Below, one piece after another: positions 52,670 to 63,582 of a DNA stretch of 64,000 bases (position 1 is its first letter; every line of letters starts with the position of its first letter). The stretch covers positions 5,351,001-5,415,000 of the forward strand of contig NZ_CP058649.1 of NCBI RefSeq assembly GCF_018141445.1, written 5' to 3'. The DNA is from Vallitalea pronyensis (GTDB taxonomy: Bacteria > Bacillota > Clostridia > Lachnospirales > Vallitaleaceae). Under the pieces are notes generated by a model, which ran no database searches, was not told the DNA's origin, and was given only the letters and a program-made list of their open reading frames with translations. The position numbers and the translations under genes were made by a program.

Positions 52670-53512
52670 TTACACTTTTTTCTGGTTCTCAATAATTTTG
52701 CGTTCTAAATCGTCAAAATCATGAGTTCTCTGCTTATAATTAATAAATCCAGATTGCTTTGTCTGCTTATTTTCATTGGGCTTAACGGATGCTTTTTTGT
52801 TTTTAAATTCATCCTTGATATTTCTAACATCCTGTAAGCATTTAACATCTTTAGATATCCAATTATTTAGTATTGCTGATAGATAGTTGAAATTCTTCTT
52901 GTTGTTTAACACGCTTTCTTCTATTGCGGCAATAATTACTTCACATGGCACGTCTTTTAAATAGTCAATTAGCTTTTCATAGATAATTGGGTTAATCATT
53001 CCAAGATTATCTTGGTAAGACTTGACAACTTTTTTGAGTTCATTTTGTTCTTGTTCCTCTATATCTACTACTACCTCTAACCTATCCTTACCTAACCTAT
53101 CCTTACCTAACCTATACTGGGTTTCCATTTGTGTGTCAGCTTGGTTACTAAGTGGTATACCAATGGTTGACATCAAGGTATATGAACCATTTTCTTTCTC
53201 TGCAAGTAAGCTCTTTTCTTCTTTATGAATAGTCTCCTTATACCTATCTTTCCTGATATAATTATGTATTTTCCAGTGCTTAATAACGATCACACCTTTA
53301 TCAAACGTTATTATAAATTTCTTACCCACTAAAAGGTCAAAATCGTTCTTGTTACAACCTATTACACGCATTATTTTTAATGGATTATTCAAGAATCCAT
53401 CATCATCTGCCCTCATTGATAAATGAAAGTATAATGCCTGCGTACTTAATGGCATATCTAGGAATGCGTCACTATCTATTATTGTTTTTGCAAACATTCT
53501 TCTTTCTGCCAA
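52670..53512 (-). CDS. Replication initiator with DnaD-like domain
   Basis: A 280-residue protein. The N-terminal winged-helix domain (SDAFLDMPLSTQALYFHLSM) is typical of phage replisome organisers, and a DnaD-like helical domain lies near residues 170-225 (YEKLIDYLKDVPCEVIIAA). Between them is the repeat RLGKDRLGKDRLE, coded by DNA iterons that may be the phage origin. No helicase or helicase-loader gene is seen, so it probably recruits the host replisome. TTG start. Confidence 0.8.
   Translation of the reverse strand: MAERRMFAKTIIDSDAFLDMPLSTQALYFHLSMRADDDGFLNNPLKIMRVIGCNKNDFDLLVGKKFIITFDKGVIVIKHWKIHNYIRKDRYKETIHKEEKSLLAEKENGSYTLMSTIGIPLSNQADTQMETQYRLGKDRLGKDRLEVVVDIEEQEQNELKKVVKSYQDNLGMINPIIYEKLIDYLKDVPCEVIIAAIEESVLNNKKNFNYLSAILNNWISKDVKCLQDVRNIKDEFKNKKASVKPNENKQTKQSGFINYKQRTHDFDDLERKIIENQKKV
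53077..53115. repeat. 15-bp tandem iterons inside the replication gene
   Basis: CTAACCTATCCTTAC occurs at 53077-53091 and 53092-53106, and nine bases of a third copy follow. Origin iterons within the initiator gene are known from lambda-like phages. Confidence 0.55.
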
Positions 53513-53577
53513 AATATCACCTCTTAAGCTTCTTGTATTTGATAAAAATATATGGTATTATCTAATTAACTTTTATT

Positions 53578-53721
53578 TCATTTGCACTCTATTATGGGTG
53601 CTTTTTTTATTTTTTTCTTTAGTTCTGCAACCTTACTAACTGCTTCTTTTTCTGTTAATTCGTTTGTAAAGTACTTGTCCATTATGCGTTGCAAAATATC
53701 TAGTGGCTTTAGTTCTTTCAT
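53578..53721 (-). CDS. 47-residue hypothetical protein
   Basis: Begins MKELKPLDILQRIMDKYFTN at 53721 after AGGAGGAAACGGA, a very strong site. Helical and charged. It overlaps the upstream membrane-protein gene by 86 bases in another frame. Confidence 0.55.
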   Translation of the reverse strand: MKELKPLDILQRIMDKYFTNELTEKEAVSKVAELKKKIKKAPIIECK

Positions 53722-53839
53722 TCCGTTTCCTCCTGACTATGTACTTAATACCAAGTACTATAAATGCAACGATAAACTCAATACCTATCCCAATCCAAAC
53801 ACACCAAAATATTAAATACCATATAGGATTAGTTTCCAT
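53636..53839 (-). CDS. Small membrane protein
   Basis: 67 residues: one long hydrophobic segment (YLIFWCVWIGIGIEFIVAFI) and a basic tail. ATG overlaps the end of the zinc-ribbon gene by 11 bases. The C-terminal half overlaps the 47-residue ORF; either the true protein is as given or only the first half matters. Confidence 0.5.
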   Translation of the reverse strand: METNPIWYLIFWCVWIGIGIEFIVAFIVLGIKYIVRRKRNERTKATRYFATHNGQVLYKRINRKRSS

Positions 53840-53996
53840 TGGATTCTCCCTTATCTTTGTCAGTTACTTCAATAGCTTCAAATTTTGTACAATCAACTCT
53901 CTTTCCGCAGTTCTCACATTGACACCAATCTGTAAAAGATGATCCATTAAAACCACAGGACCCACATGTATATTCATGTACTACTCCGCTAAACAT
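53829..53996 (-). CDS. Zinc-ribbon protein
   Basis: 55 residues: CGSCG and CENCG give a four-cysteine zinc ribbon, followed by an acidic tail (EVTDKDKGES). ATG after AAGGAGTAAAATAA. It may be part of the early operon; role unknown. Confidence 0.65.
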   Translation of the reverse strand: MFSGVVHEYTCGSCGFNGSSFTDWCQCENCGKRVDCTKFEAIEVTDKDKGESNGN

Positions 53997-54197
53997 TTAT
54001 TTTACTCCTTTCAGTCGTCTAATTTGTTTCCCTCTATCATCCAATTCAATGATTCTAACGTGTTTATAATTCTTACAAGCGATCTTGTAATACTCATCCC
54101 GTAATGCCATGTTTGAGGTTGAAGCAATAGTTTTCCAGATTGCTAAATCTTTCTTTTTTACTTGAATTCCCCATGTTTCGCGATGATACCCTATCAC
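53997..54197 (-). CDS. Hypothetical phage protein
   Basis: 66 residues, GTG start with GGGAGGGACAAGTA upstream, basic C-terminus (RGKQIRRLKGVK). No family recognised. Confidence 0.55.
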   Translation of the reverse strand: MIGYHRETWGIQVKKKDLAIWKTIASTSNMALRDEYYKIACKNYKHVRIIELDDRGKQIRRLKGVK

Positions 54198-54304
54198 TAC
54201 TTGTCCCTCCCCTTTTTCTTCTTACCACGCTTTTCCTTGCGGTTTCTGGCCATCATTCTTACACTAGCTTTAGCTTGTTTAACCCAAAATGTTTCATATA
54301 ACAA
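54197..54304 (-). CDS. 35-residue basic peptide (possible gene)
   Basis: TTG start after AGGAGGACAAGCT; very basic end (RKEKRGKKKKGRDK). Its stop overlaps the next start (TAGTG). Short, but well placed for translation. Confidence 0.35.
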   Translation of the reverse strand: MLYETFWVKQAKASVRMMARNRKEKRGKKKKGRDK

Positions 54305-54342
54305 AGCTTGTCCTCCTTCCTAATGCATCTTTTAGTTAATGT

Positions 54343-54372
54343 TTGTCATAATGCAGAATATTGTGATATAAT
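54343..54372 (+). promoter_or_regulatory. Promoter of the DUF2321 gene
   Basis: TTGTCA, 18-bp spacer and TATAAT lead rightward into the gene at 54396, against the direction of the early operon. Confidence 0.7.
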
Positions 54373-54395
54373 TGTGTCGAAAGGGGGTGTGTATC

Positions 54396-54896
54396 ATGGG
54401 TACTCATTATTTTGCCCAAATTTGTATGAATGGCCATTTGATTACTAGTACTTATAGGTCAATATCATCTTCACATCGAAAATACTGTAGTAAATGCGGT
54501 GCGCTTACAATTGTCCAATGTCCAGACTGCAATACTTATATACCTGGTGATTATAAAAGTGATTGGGGTACTTTAGAATTAAGTGATCCAATGACGAGTG
54601 TGCCAGCTTATTGTCATGGTTGTGGTAACCCTTATCCTTGGACTAAATCAGCTCTTGAATCAGCAACATTAATGATTAATGATGATGAAAACTTGAACGA
54701 GAGTGAAAAACAAGAGTTTTGCGAGTCTCTTCCTGATTTACTTGTTGAATCCCCAACACCAAAAACTAAACTAGCTGTGTCTAGATTTAAAAAGTTTGTT
54801 GGTAAATCGGCTAAATATACAGCAGATGGTATAAAAGATATATTTGTTGATGTAACTTCTGAAGTTATAAAAAAATCACTTTTTCCAGATGCATAG
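54396..54896 (+). CDS. DUF2321 family protein (accessory gene)
   Basis: A 166-residue protein. The N-terminal zinc-binding part has KYCSKCG, CPDCN and CHGCGNPYPWT, and a helical C-terminus follows; this is the DUF2321 pattern. ATG at 54396 after AAAGGGGGTGTGTATC. It is the only gene facing right inside the early operon and has its own promoter, as expected for an independently expressed lysogenic gene. Role unknown. Confidence 0.8.
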   Translation: MGTHYFAQICMNGHLITSTYRSISSSHRKYCSKCGALTIVQCPDCNTYIPGDYKSDWGTLELSDPMTSVPAYCHGCGNPYPWTKSALESATLMINDDENLNESEKQEFCESLPDLLVESPTPKTKLAVSRFKKFVGKSAKYTADGIKDIFVDVTSEVIKKSLFPDA

Positions 54897-55061
54897 TTAT
54901 TTTAATTGAGCATGGAGCCTATAACCTGGACAAGTATCATTACCACAGTTATACGGCTCTTTTTTTACCCAGCATTCACACGTTTCTCTTAACTTCTTTC
55001 CACACTTAGTACAGAAATTTCCTTGTTCTCTATTTCCAGCACCACAATGATTGCATTTCAT
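54897..55061 (-). CDS. Small double zinc-ribbon protein
   Basis: 54 residues: CNHCG and CTKCG in the first half, then CECW and CGNDTC. ATG 55061 after AGGAGGATAAAGA. Its stop is convergent with that of the DUF2321 gene. Confidence 0.6.
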   Translation of the reverse strand: MKCNHCGAGNREQGNFCTKCGKKLRETCECWVKKEPYNCGNDTCPGYRLHAQLK

Positions 55062-55076
55062 TCTTTATCCTCCTCC

Positions 55077-55292
55077 CTAAATTGATCTTTTGTTTTCATC
55101 TTTATTGGCTCTTTCAATAGCAGAATTAAGAAACTCAATAATCTTGTAATGTTCACTTAGTAATACATTGTTCATCTTCGCTATCTCTGCATATGTTTTT
55201 TCATTATTTTTGAGGTTTCTATTCTCCTGTAAACATAGACCAAGTACTACGGTTACAATTAGAGTTATTACTGTTAAAGCTATATCGTTCAC
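55077..55292 (-). CDS. Small membrane protein
   Basis: 71 residues: N-terminal membrane helix (IALTVITLIVTVVLGLCLQ) and a helical cytoplasmic tail. GTG start. Resembles small spanin- or holin-sized proteins only in size; role unknown. Confidence 0.6.
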   Translation of the reverse strand: MNDIALTVITLIVTVVLGLCLQENRNLKNNEKTYAEIAKMNNVLLSEHYKIIEFLNSAIERANKDENKRSI

Positions 55293-55304
55293 ATGGCCCC
55301 CTCC

Positions 55305-55997
55305 TTATACACTTTCCTTTATATTTGATGGTGGCATCCAGTACTTAATATAGTTCGTAACAGCTTGATAGTCCTTTTTCTTTACATCTTTGTAGCTTGG
55401 TATACCCATACGGTTCTTAATGTCTCTGTATATGGCTGCAAAATACTTTTTGCTATACCTCTTGTATTCGTCTGTACCTTCTCCCAAAAGCTCATAAACC
55501 CGCTTTCCAACTGCCTTTTGTATTTTTCTTTGTAATCCGTGGTCCAATGTAATCTGGTTGTCCACCTTTTGGTCCATAACCTTAAATCTATAATCTACAT
55601 CAGTTTTAAACTCTTGCATTGATTTTGCTTGCATGATTATCATTTCTTCATATGTCTGCGGTAAAGTCTTTACCCTAAAATACGCATCTTCTAGAACCTC
55701 ATAAACTCCCCACGCCTGATCAGTGTTAATAATTTTAGCATGATGCAATGCCCCTTTTTCTGTCCATAACATTAGCTTTGATACATATTTAAGGTTACTA
55801 TCATTTTGATAGTTGGCTTTAAAATGTCTAAGAGCTTCACCTTCTAGCTCATAATAATGCTTACCATACTCAAATCTTTCTTTATTTCTTAAGTATGCTT
55901 GATGTATTCTTGCATCACTTGTTCCATATCCTGCCGCCAACTGTGATGTCAATAATACTCTTTGCTGTTCATGTTCAATCACGGTTAAATTATTCAT
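55305..55997 (-). CDS. Antirepressor-like protein with ORF6N and ORF6C domains
   Basis: A 230-residue protein. ORF6N domain at residues 3-95 (VLLTSQLAAGYGTSDARIHQ), coiled linker, and ORF6C domain at about 140-225 (LQRKIQKAVGKRVYELLGEG). Such proteins act as antirepressors or regulators in the phage early region. It lies third in the leftward early operon. ATG after AGGAGGATAGACGTAA. Confidence 0.85.
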   Translation of the reverse strand: MNNLTVIEHEQQRVLLTSQLAAGYGTSDARIHQAYLRNKERFEYGKHYYELEGEALRHFKANYQNDSNLKYVSKLMLWTEKGALHHAKIINTDQAWGVYEVLEDAYFRVKTLPQTYEEMIIMQAKSMQEFKTDVDYRFKVMDQKVDNQITLDHGLQRKIQKAVGKRVYELLGEGTDEYKRYSKKYFAAIYRDIKNRMGIPSYKDVKKKDYQAVTNYIKYWMPPSNIKESV

Positions 55998-56025
55998 TTA
56001 CGTCTATCCTCCTTCCTCTTTAAGA

Positions 56026-56217
56026 CTAACTAAATATATATTTTTTTAGTTGGGTTACGTTATCATTTTTGGGTTCAAGATATGTACCAGGGATTCTAAT
56101 GCTTCTACCTATGCGTTTGCAAGGTATCTTACCACTCTTGGTATGCCTATAAATTGTTACAAGAGATAACTTCAATATTTTAGCTGCCTCATCAACTGTA
56201 TAATATGATTTGTCCAT
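56026..56217 (-). CDS. Excisionase-like HTH protein
   Basis: 63 residues: MerR-type winged helix (YYTVDEAAKILKLSLVTIYR, GRSIRIPG), as in excisionase-family proteins. ATG 56217 after GAGGTGAGAAT. Second gene of the leftward early operon; probably directs excision with the integrase or regulates early genes. Confidence 0.78.
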   Translation of the reverse strand: MDKSYYTVDEAAKILKLSLVTIYRHTKSGKIPCKRIGRSIRIPGTYLEPKNDNVTQLKKYIFS

Positions 56218-56231
56218 ATTCTCACCTCTTG

Positions 56232-56438
56232 TTAATAACAAGTATTTTTTGTAGTTACTATTTTCATGCCAAGAATTGTTGCGATTTTTTGTTTTTGTTT
56301 TTTTGCTTTTCTTGTACCACTAAATATCTCGGTTAAGTAAGGCCGAGAAATACCTAATTGCGACGCAAGTTGTGTCATGCTCATACCCTTATCAATCATT
56401 ATTTTTCTTGCTTCTTTTCCAAAGTATGAATAAATCAA
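56232..56438 (-). CDS. Cro-like XRE regulator
   Basis: About 68 residues with one helix-turn-helix (MSMTQLASQLGISRPYLTEI). First gene of the leftward early operon, opposite the repressors: the position of Cro. TTG start at 56438, eight bases after GGAGG. Confidence 0.78.
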   Translation of the reverse strand: MIYSYFGKEARKIMIDKGMSMTQLASQLGISRPYLTEIFSGTRKAKKQKQKIATILGMKIVTTKNTCY

Positions 56439-56481
56439 AGTTATCACCTCCAAAAAAAAGTAAAATATTTAGCTAAAGTTA

Positions 56482-56510
56482 TTGACAAAAAGTCTAAAAT
56501 ATACTACTCT
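56482..56510 (+). promoter_or_regulatory. Possible rightward promoter in the immunity region
   Basis: TTGACA, 17 bp and TACTCT (poor -10). It faces the leftward early promoter. The sequence around it (TTGACAAAAAGTCTAAAATA) resembles that of the leftward promoter, which suggests a shared operator. Confidence 0.4.
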
Positions 56511-56566
56511 ATATGTATGGTTAAATAAAGAGCATATCAAGCAAACACGTTGGGGAACGATGTTAT

Positions 56567-56602
56567 ACAAGTGGTTAATATAATAATCACCTTGTTTTTT
56601 TG
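56567..56602 (+). terminator. Terminator upstream of the repressor genes
   Basis: ACAAG and CTTGT with further pairing inside, followed by seven T. It would end a rightward transcript of about 80 bases before the repressor genes. Confidence 0.55.
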
Positions 56603-56639
56603 TTGCTTAATTTTGCCATTAACTTTAGCTGTTGATTAT

Positions 56640-56668
56640 AGTATAGTATTATATTTAAGACTTGTCAA
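56640..56668 (-). promoter_or_regulatory. Leftward early promoter
   Basis: Read leftward: TTGACA, 17-bp spacer and TATACT. It gives a leader of about 190 bases before the Cro-like gene. Confidence 0.75.
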
Positions 56669-56719
56669 TACCTAAAGTTTTATTTTTAGCACTTATTTTT
56701 AGAAAGGAGTCATAAAACT

Positions 56720-57025
56720 ATGACTTTAGTTGAGAAAATTAAGACTTTATGCGATGAGCAAGGCACTACTTTAATTGGCCTAGAACGTAAAATAGGACTC
56801 GGTAGAGGAACGATTAGAAACTGGGATACCAATTCTCCATCTATTCATAAATTAGAAAAAGTCGCTGACCATTTTAGCGTCAGTGTAGATTACTTGCTAG
56901 AAAGGGAAAGTAATAAATTGTCAGCTAAAACATTAAAGGTTGCCAAGGAGATAGATTTGCTATCAGACGATAAGTTTGAAGCACTAAAAAAATTAATATC
57001 TACCATGATAGATATTAATAAATAA
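56720..57025 (+). CDS. XRE repressor, first of a tandem pair
   Basis: 101 residues: HTH at about 15-60 (TTLIGLERKIGLGRGTIRNW) and the SVDYLLER turn typical of Cro/C1 repressors. ATG after GAAAGGAGTCATAAAACT. Divergent from the early operon, so probably the lysogenic repressor. It is similar to the next gene throughout. Confidence 0.82.
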   Translation: MTLVEKIKTLCDEQGTTLIGLERKIGLGRGTIRNWDTNSPSIHKLEKVADHFSVSVDYLLERESNKLSAKTLKVAKEIDLLSDDKFEALKKLISTMIDINK

Positions 57026-57044
57026 GATTGTTAGGTGTTTATCT

Positions 57045-57338
57045 ATGAGTTTATTAAACAGAATTAAGGAACTATGTATTGAGTACGAAATATCATTAAC
57101 ACAATTAGAAAAAGAGTTAGGCTTTAGTAATGGCAGTTTATCTAAATGGGATAGAATATCACCATCGATTTATAAATTAGAAAAAATCGCAGATTACTTT
57201 AGTACAAGTATTGATTATTTATTATCACGCAAAAATGAAGGAATACATCCTAAAACATTGGGGTTAACTCAAAAAATTAACCTTTTAAATGATGAGGACT
57301 ATCAATTAGTAAAGCAAGTGGTCAATAGACTTTTGTAA
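57045..57338 (+). CDS. XRE repressor, second of a tandem pair
   Basis: 97 residues, same plan as the first (ISLTQLEKELGFSNGSLSKW, SIDYLLSR). The pair probably arose by duplication. The recognition helices differ (RGTIRN versus NGSLSK), so they may bind different sites. It leads into the integrase gene. Confidence 0.82.
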   Translation: MSLLNRIKELCIEYEISLTQLEKELGFSNGSLSKWDRISPSIYKLEKIADYFSTSIDYLLSRKNEGIHPKTLGLTQKINLLNDEDYQLVKQVVNRLL

Positions 57339-57361
57339 ATTGGGAAGGGAGCTAACTACTC

Positions 57362-58501
57362 ATGAAAGGCTCAATAACTAAAAAAGGTAGTAAATATTAT
57401 CCTGTCATTTATCTTGGAAAGGATGAATTAACGGATAAGAAAAAATATAAGTGGGGCAAAGGGCAAGTATTAAGAAGAGAAGCGGAGAGAATCCTTAACG
57501 ATATGGTCAGAGATTATCATATCAATAATGACAATGGCATATTGTCGCTTGATTTTACTTTTTCAGAATTAGCCAAAGAATGGTTACTCGTAAGCAAAAA
57601 AAAACATGCACCCAAAACTTATCAGATGTATGAAGGGAATGTCCGATTTGTTAATGAGATATTTGGAGATGTAAAAGTCGATGCAATCAAGACAATTCAT
57701 GTTCAAAGGTATATCAATACTTTAAATGGGTCGTATAGCAAAATCAACAAAAGATATTTAGCTATAAGGTCTGTAATGAATTATGCTGTTAAAATGAAAC
57801 TGATACTTGTAAATCCATGTATTGGCGTAGAACTACCTAAGAAAGATAAAACAGAATTTAACACTTGGACTTCGGAAGATGTAAGATATTTCTTAGATTG
57901 CCTAGAAAACGACAATAGTAAATGGTACCTTCCTGTATGTGTAATGTTGACAACAGGTATGCGCCCTGGAGAAGTATGCGGATTAAAGTATTGTGATTTT
58001 TCCGAAGACAATACAGCCTTATACGTCAGGCGTGGTATGCAAAATGATGGAACTACGGGTAACACAAAAAATGAGCAGAGTAAACGTAAAGTCATTATAA
58101 CAAATAAATTATGTGACGCTATTAAAAAGCAACAAGAATGGCAGAAAGACATGAGCAGAGAATTTGAAGATGAATATAGTATTTCTGATTTTATATGTAC
58201 ACATGAACTGGGACAAGTTATAAGGCCAGATGTGCTAGGTAGGGCTTTTAAAAAGTTAATCAAGAAATACCACATGCCTAAAATTCGCCCTTACGATTGT
58301 AGACATTCCTTTGCTACGCTTATGTTAAAAAACGGTATTAATCCAAAAATTGTAAGTGAAATGTTAGGTCATAAATCAATAGAAGAAACACTGAACACTT
58401 ACTCACATGTATTACCGGATATTCAAGAAGAAGCTGTTTCTAAATTCGAAAGAATTGTTTTACAAGAACCTCAAGATAACGTCGTTTTTATCAGTTCTTA
58501 A
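57362..58501 (+). CDS. int: Phage integrase (tyrosine recombinase)
   Basis: A 379-residue integrase: AP2-like arm-binding N-terminus (KGSKYYPVIYLGKDE), SAM-like core-binding domain at about 65-165 and catalytic domain with TGMRPGEV (Arg), KRKV region (Lys), DCRHSFAT (His-x-x-Arg analogue with Arg-His), MLGHKSI (His) and NTYSHV (Tyr). It lies 90 bases from the right att core in the tRNA-Arg gene and so is the enzyme that inserted the siphovirus prophage. Confidence 0.93.
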   Translation: MKGSITKKGSKYYPVIYLGKDELTDKKKYKWGKGQVLRREAERILNDMVRDYHINNDNGILSLDFTFSELAKEWLLVSKKKHAPKTYQMYEGNVRFVNEIFGDVKVDAIKTIHVQRYINTLNGSYSKINKRYLAIRSVMNYAVKMKLILVNPCIGVELPKKDKTEFNTWTSEDVRYFLDCLENDNSKWYLPVCVMLTTGMRPGEVCGLKYCDFSEDNTALYVRRGMQNDGTTGNTKNEQSKRKVIITNKLCDAIKKQQEWQKDMSREFEDEYSISDFICTHELGQVIRPDVLGRAFKKLIKKYHMPKIRPYDCRHSFATLMLKNGINPKIVSEMLGHKSIEETLNTYSHVLPDIQEEAVSKFERIVLQEPQDNVVFISS

Positions 58502-58587
58502 CTCAAGTTATCAAGATCGGATTAGAAAATGGATTAGAAAAAGTCAAAATCCTAAGCAAGCGATTGACGCAAACCTAGGATTCATCA

Positions 58588-58663
<76 letters not shown>

Positions 58664-58711
58664 AAAGTATTTAATTAGAATAAAAAGCACCTACGGTGCA
58701 AATTGAGATAA

Positions 58712-58797
58712 TGCCGGAGACCGGAATCGAACCGGTACGATCGGTAAGGATCGCAGGATTTTAAGTCCTGTGCGTCTGCCAGTTCCGCCACTCCGGC
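58712..58797 (-). tRNA. tRNA-Leu (anticodon TAA)
   Basis: Acceptor GCCGGAG/CTCCGGC, anticodon loop CTTAAAA, long variable arm as in leucine tRNAs, discriminator A. Confidence 0.95.
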
Positions 58798-58803
58798 ATT
58801 TAA

Positions 58804-58876
58804 TGGGCGCAACAGGGCTCGAACCTGTGACCCCCTGCTTGTAAGGCAGGTGCTCTCCCAGCTGAGCTATGCGCCC
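58804..58876 (-). tRNA. tRNA-Val (anticodon TAC)
   Basis: Acceptor GGGCGCA/TGCGCCC, anticodon loop TTACAAG, discriminator A. Confidence 0.95.
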
Positions 58877-58904
58877 TATTAAGTTAAGTTATAGTTACGT
58901 TTGG

Positions 58905-58978
58905 TCTGGGTGACAAGACTTGAACTTGCGACCTCTAGAACCCCATTCTAGCGCTCTACCAAACTGAGCCACACCCAG
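58905..58978 (-). tRNA. tRNA-Pro (anticodon GGG)
   Basis: Acceptor CTGGGTG/CACCCAG, anticodon loop ATGGGGT. An encoded CCA lies at 58902-58904. Confidence 0.93.
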
Positions 58979-59003
58979 ACAATGGAGTGTAACTGTCACT
59001 AAA

Positions 59004-59077
<74 letters not shown>

Positions 59078-59125
59078 TAACTAGTTATACATCATGTCTT
59101 TTCTTTTCATATTAAATTAAAATGA

Positions 59126-59199
59126 TGGACCTTCAGGGACTCGAACCCCGGACCAACCGGTTATGAGCCGGTTGCTCTAACCAACTGAGCTAAAGGTCC
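59126..59199 (-). tRNA. tRNA with CAT anticodon (probably tRNA-Ile2)
   Basis: Acceptor GGACCTT/AAGGTCC, anticodon loop CTCATAA. The acceptor and loop resemble the isoleucine tRNA whose CAU is modified to lysidine; elongator methionine tRNA is the alternative. Confidence 0.88.
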
Positions 59200-59205
59200 G
59201 CATGA

Positions 59206-59278
59206 AGCCGACGATCGGACTTGAACCGATAACCTGCTGATTACAAGTCAGCTGCTCTGCCAATTGAGCCACGTCGGC
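59206..59278 (-). tRNA. tRNA-Thr (anticodon TGT)
   Basis: Acceptor GCCGACG/CGTCGGC, anticodon loop CTTGTAA. Confidence 0.95.
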
Positions 59279-59327
59279 ATATCATACATATGCTACCGCT
59301 TTTGCGATGCAAAGTCGGATATGCAAG

Positions 59328-59399
59328 TGACCCGTAGGGGAATCGAACCCCTGTTACCGCCGTGAAAGGGCGGTGTCTTAACCGCTTGACCAACGGGCC
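59328..59399 (-). tRNA. tRNA-Glu (anticodon TTC)
   Basis: Acceptor GGCCCGT/ACGGGTC, anticodon loop CTTTCAC, discriminator A. Confidence 0.95.
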
Positions 59400-59417
59400 T
59401 AATTATATTATGTTAAG

Positions 59418-59489
<72 letters not shown>

Positions 59490-59636
59490 ATAATGTTTAT
59501 TAAACATTCAAAACCACACATTGAAAACACATACACATCATTATATAATCGTTCATTTATCCATTCTAACCCGAACAAGTTAATCGATACTTACTTATAA
59601 CTTATACATCTTAACCCTTAGCCAATCATAGCTAGG

Positions 59637-62537
<2,901 letters not shown>

Positions 62538-63122
62538 TACACATTTTTCTCATCTAAGCATCGGCTTTGCGCATGCAAAACGATTGCCTATCTTTTCGTG
62601 ATTCTTAGGTTTAAATATCACCACGGTTTTGGGTGATTTTTAAAGCTTAGAAGAACGATTTGAGAATAAATGTTGCCATAAACAGCTTTTCTCGTAAAAT
62701 TATCATAACATAACGTCACAACAACCTTCCAATCAAGCATGCATTGATCGCACTAAGAGCTAAGATTTACAAGTTATTTGTATGCTCCTATTATAAACAA
62801 TAGGATACGTAGCTTGTTCTTGGTTACTCTTGGTTCTTTTAAGCATTGGCTTTGCGTATGCAAAACAAGTGCTTTCTTTTTTAAATCATAGGATAATTGA
62901 TTATCATTTGATGTCAGTATTTAACAAATGGCTAAGTTCTTTTGCATACGTTTTATGGCATGACAAAAGGTTCTTTCCCTAGAAGTTATCTCCTGAAAGA
63001 ATGACTTCTTCTTTGTTAAATATCTTTTCAATGTGAAGTTTTCAATGTTCAAATCTCTTGTATAAAAGCAATCGTTTTGCATATGCAAAGCCCATGCTTA
63101 ATTGTTTCTTTTCAAGAGACAA
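62538..63122. other. Spacer between tRNA-Ala and 23S with palindromic repeats
   Basis: No gene. It holds three copies of a 33-bp imperfect palindrome (62556-62588, 62841-62874, 63066-63099 inverted) and AT-rich DNA. Parts should form the 23S processing stalk. Confidence 0.6.
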
Positions 63123-63195
63123 TGGAGATAAGGAGATTCGAACTCCTGACCCCCTGCTTGCAAGGCAGGTGCTCTCCCAACTGAGCTATACCCCC
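63123..63195 (-). tRNA. tRNA-Ala (anticodon TGC)
   Basis: Acceptor GGGGGTA/TATCTCC (with G-U pairs), anticodon loop TTGCAAG, in the rRNA spacer. Confidence 0.95.
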
Positions 63196-63230
63196 ATGGT
63201 GTTCTTTTTGTGTATGAAATTGTTAATTGG

Positions 63231-63304
<74 letters not shown>

Positions 63305-63331
63305 TGACACGCTGAGCGTGTTATTGGCAAT

Positions 63332-63446
63332 CTGGCAGCCACCTACTCTCCCAGGTCGTCTCCAACCAAGTACCATCGGCCGTCTGTGGCTTGACCATCG
63401 TGTTCGGTATGAGAACGGGTATGTCCCATAGACGCATCACCACCAG
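63332..63446 (-). rRNA. 5S ribosomal RNA, located between 16S and tRNA-Ile
   Basis: About 115 bases. On the minus strand the ends CTGGTGGTGATG and GGTGGCTGCCAG pair, and the conserved CCGAACACGATGGTCAAG and GGGAGAGTAGGT are present. It follows 16S instead of 23S. Confidence 0.93.
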
Positions 63447-63582
63447 AAATCTCTTCTATTCTTAGAATAAACGGTATATGTTGTTTTCCCTTGAATACTC
63501 AACAGTGAAACGAACTTTTAGCTATGCTTTACTATTCCATGCAATTCTACTTATCGTTTAAAGCCTCGGCTTTAACGATCTT

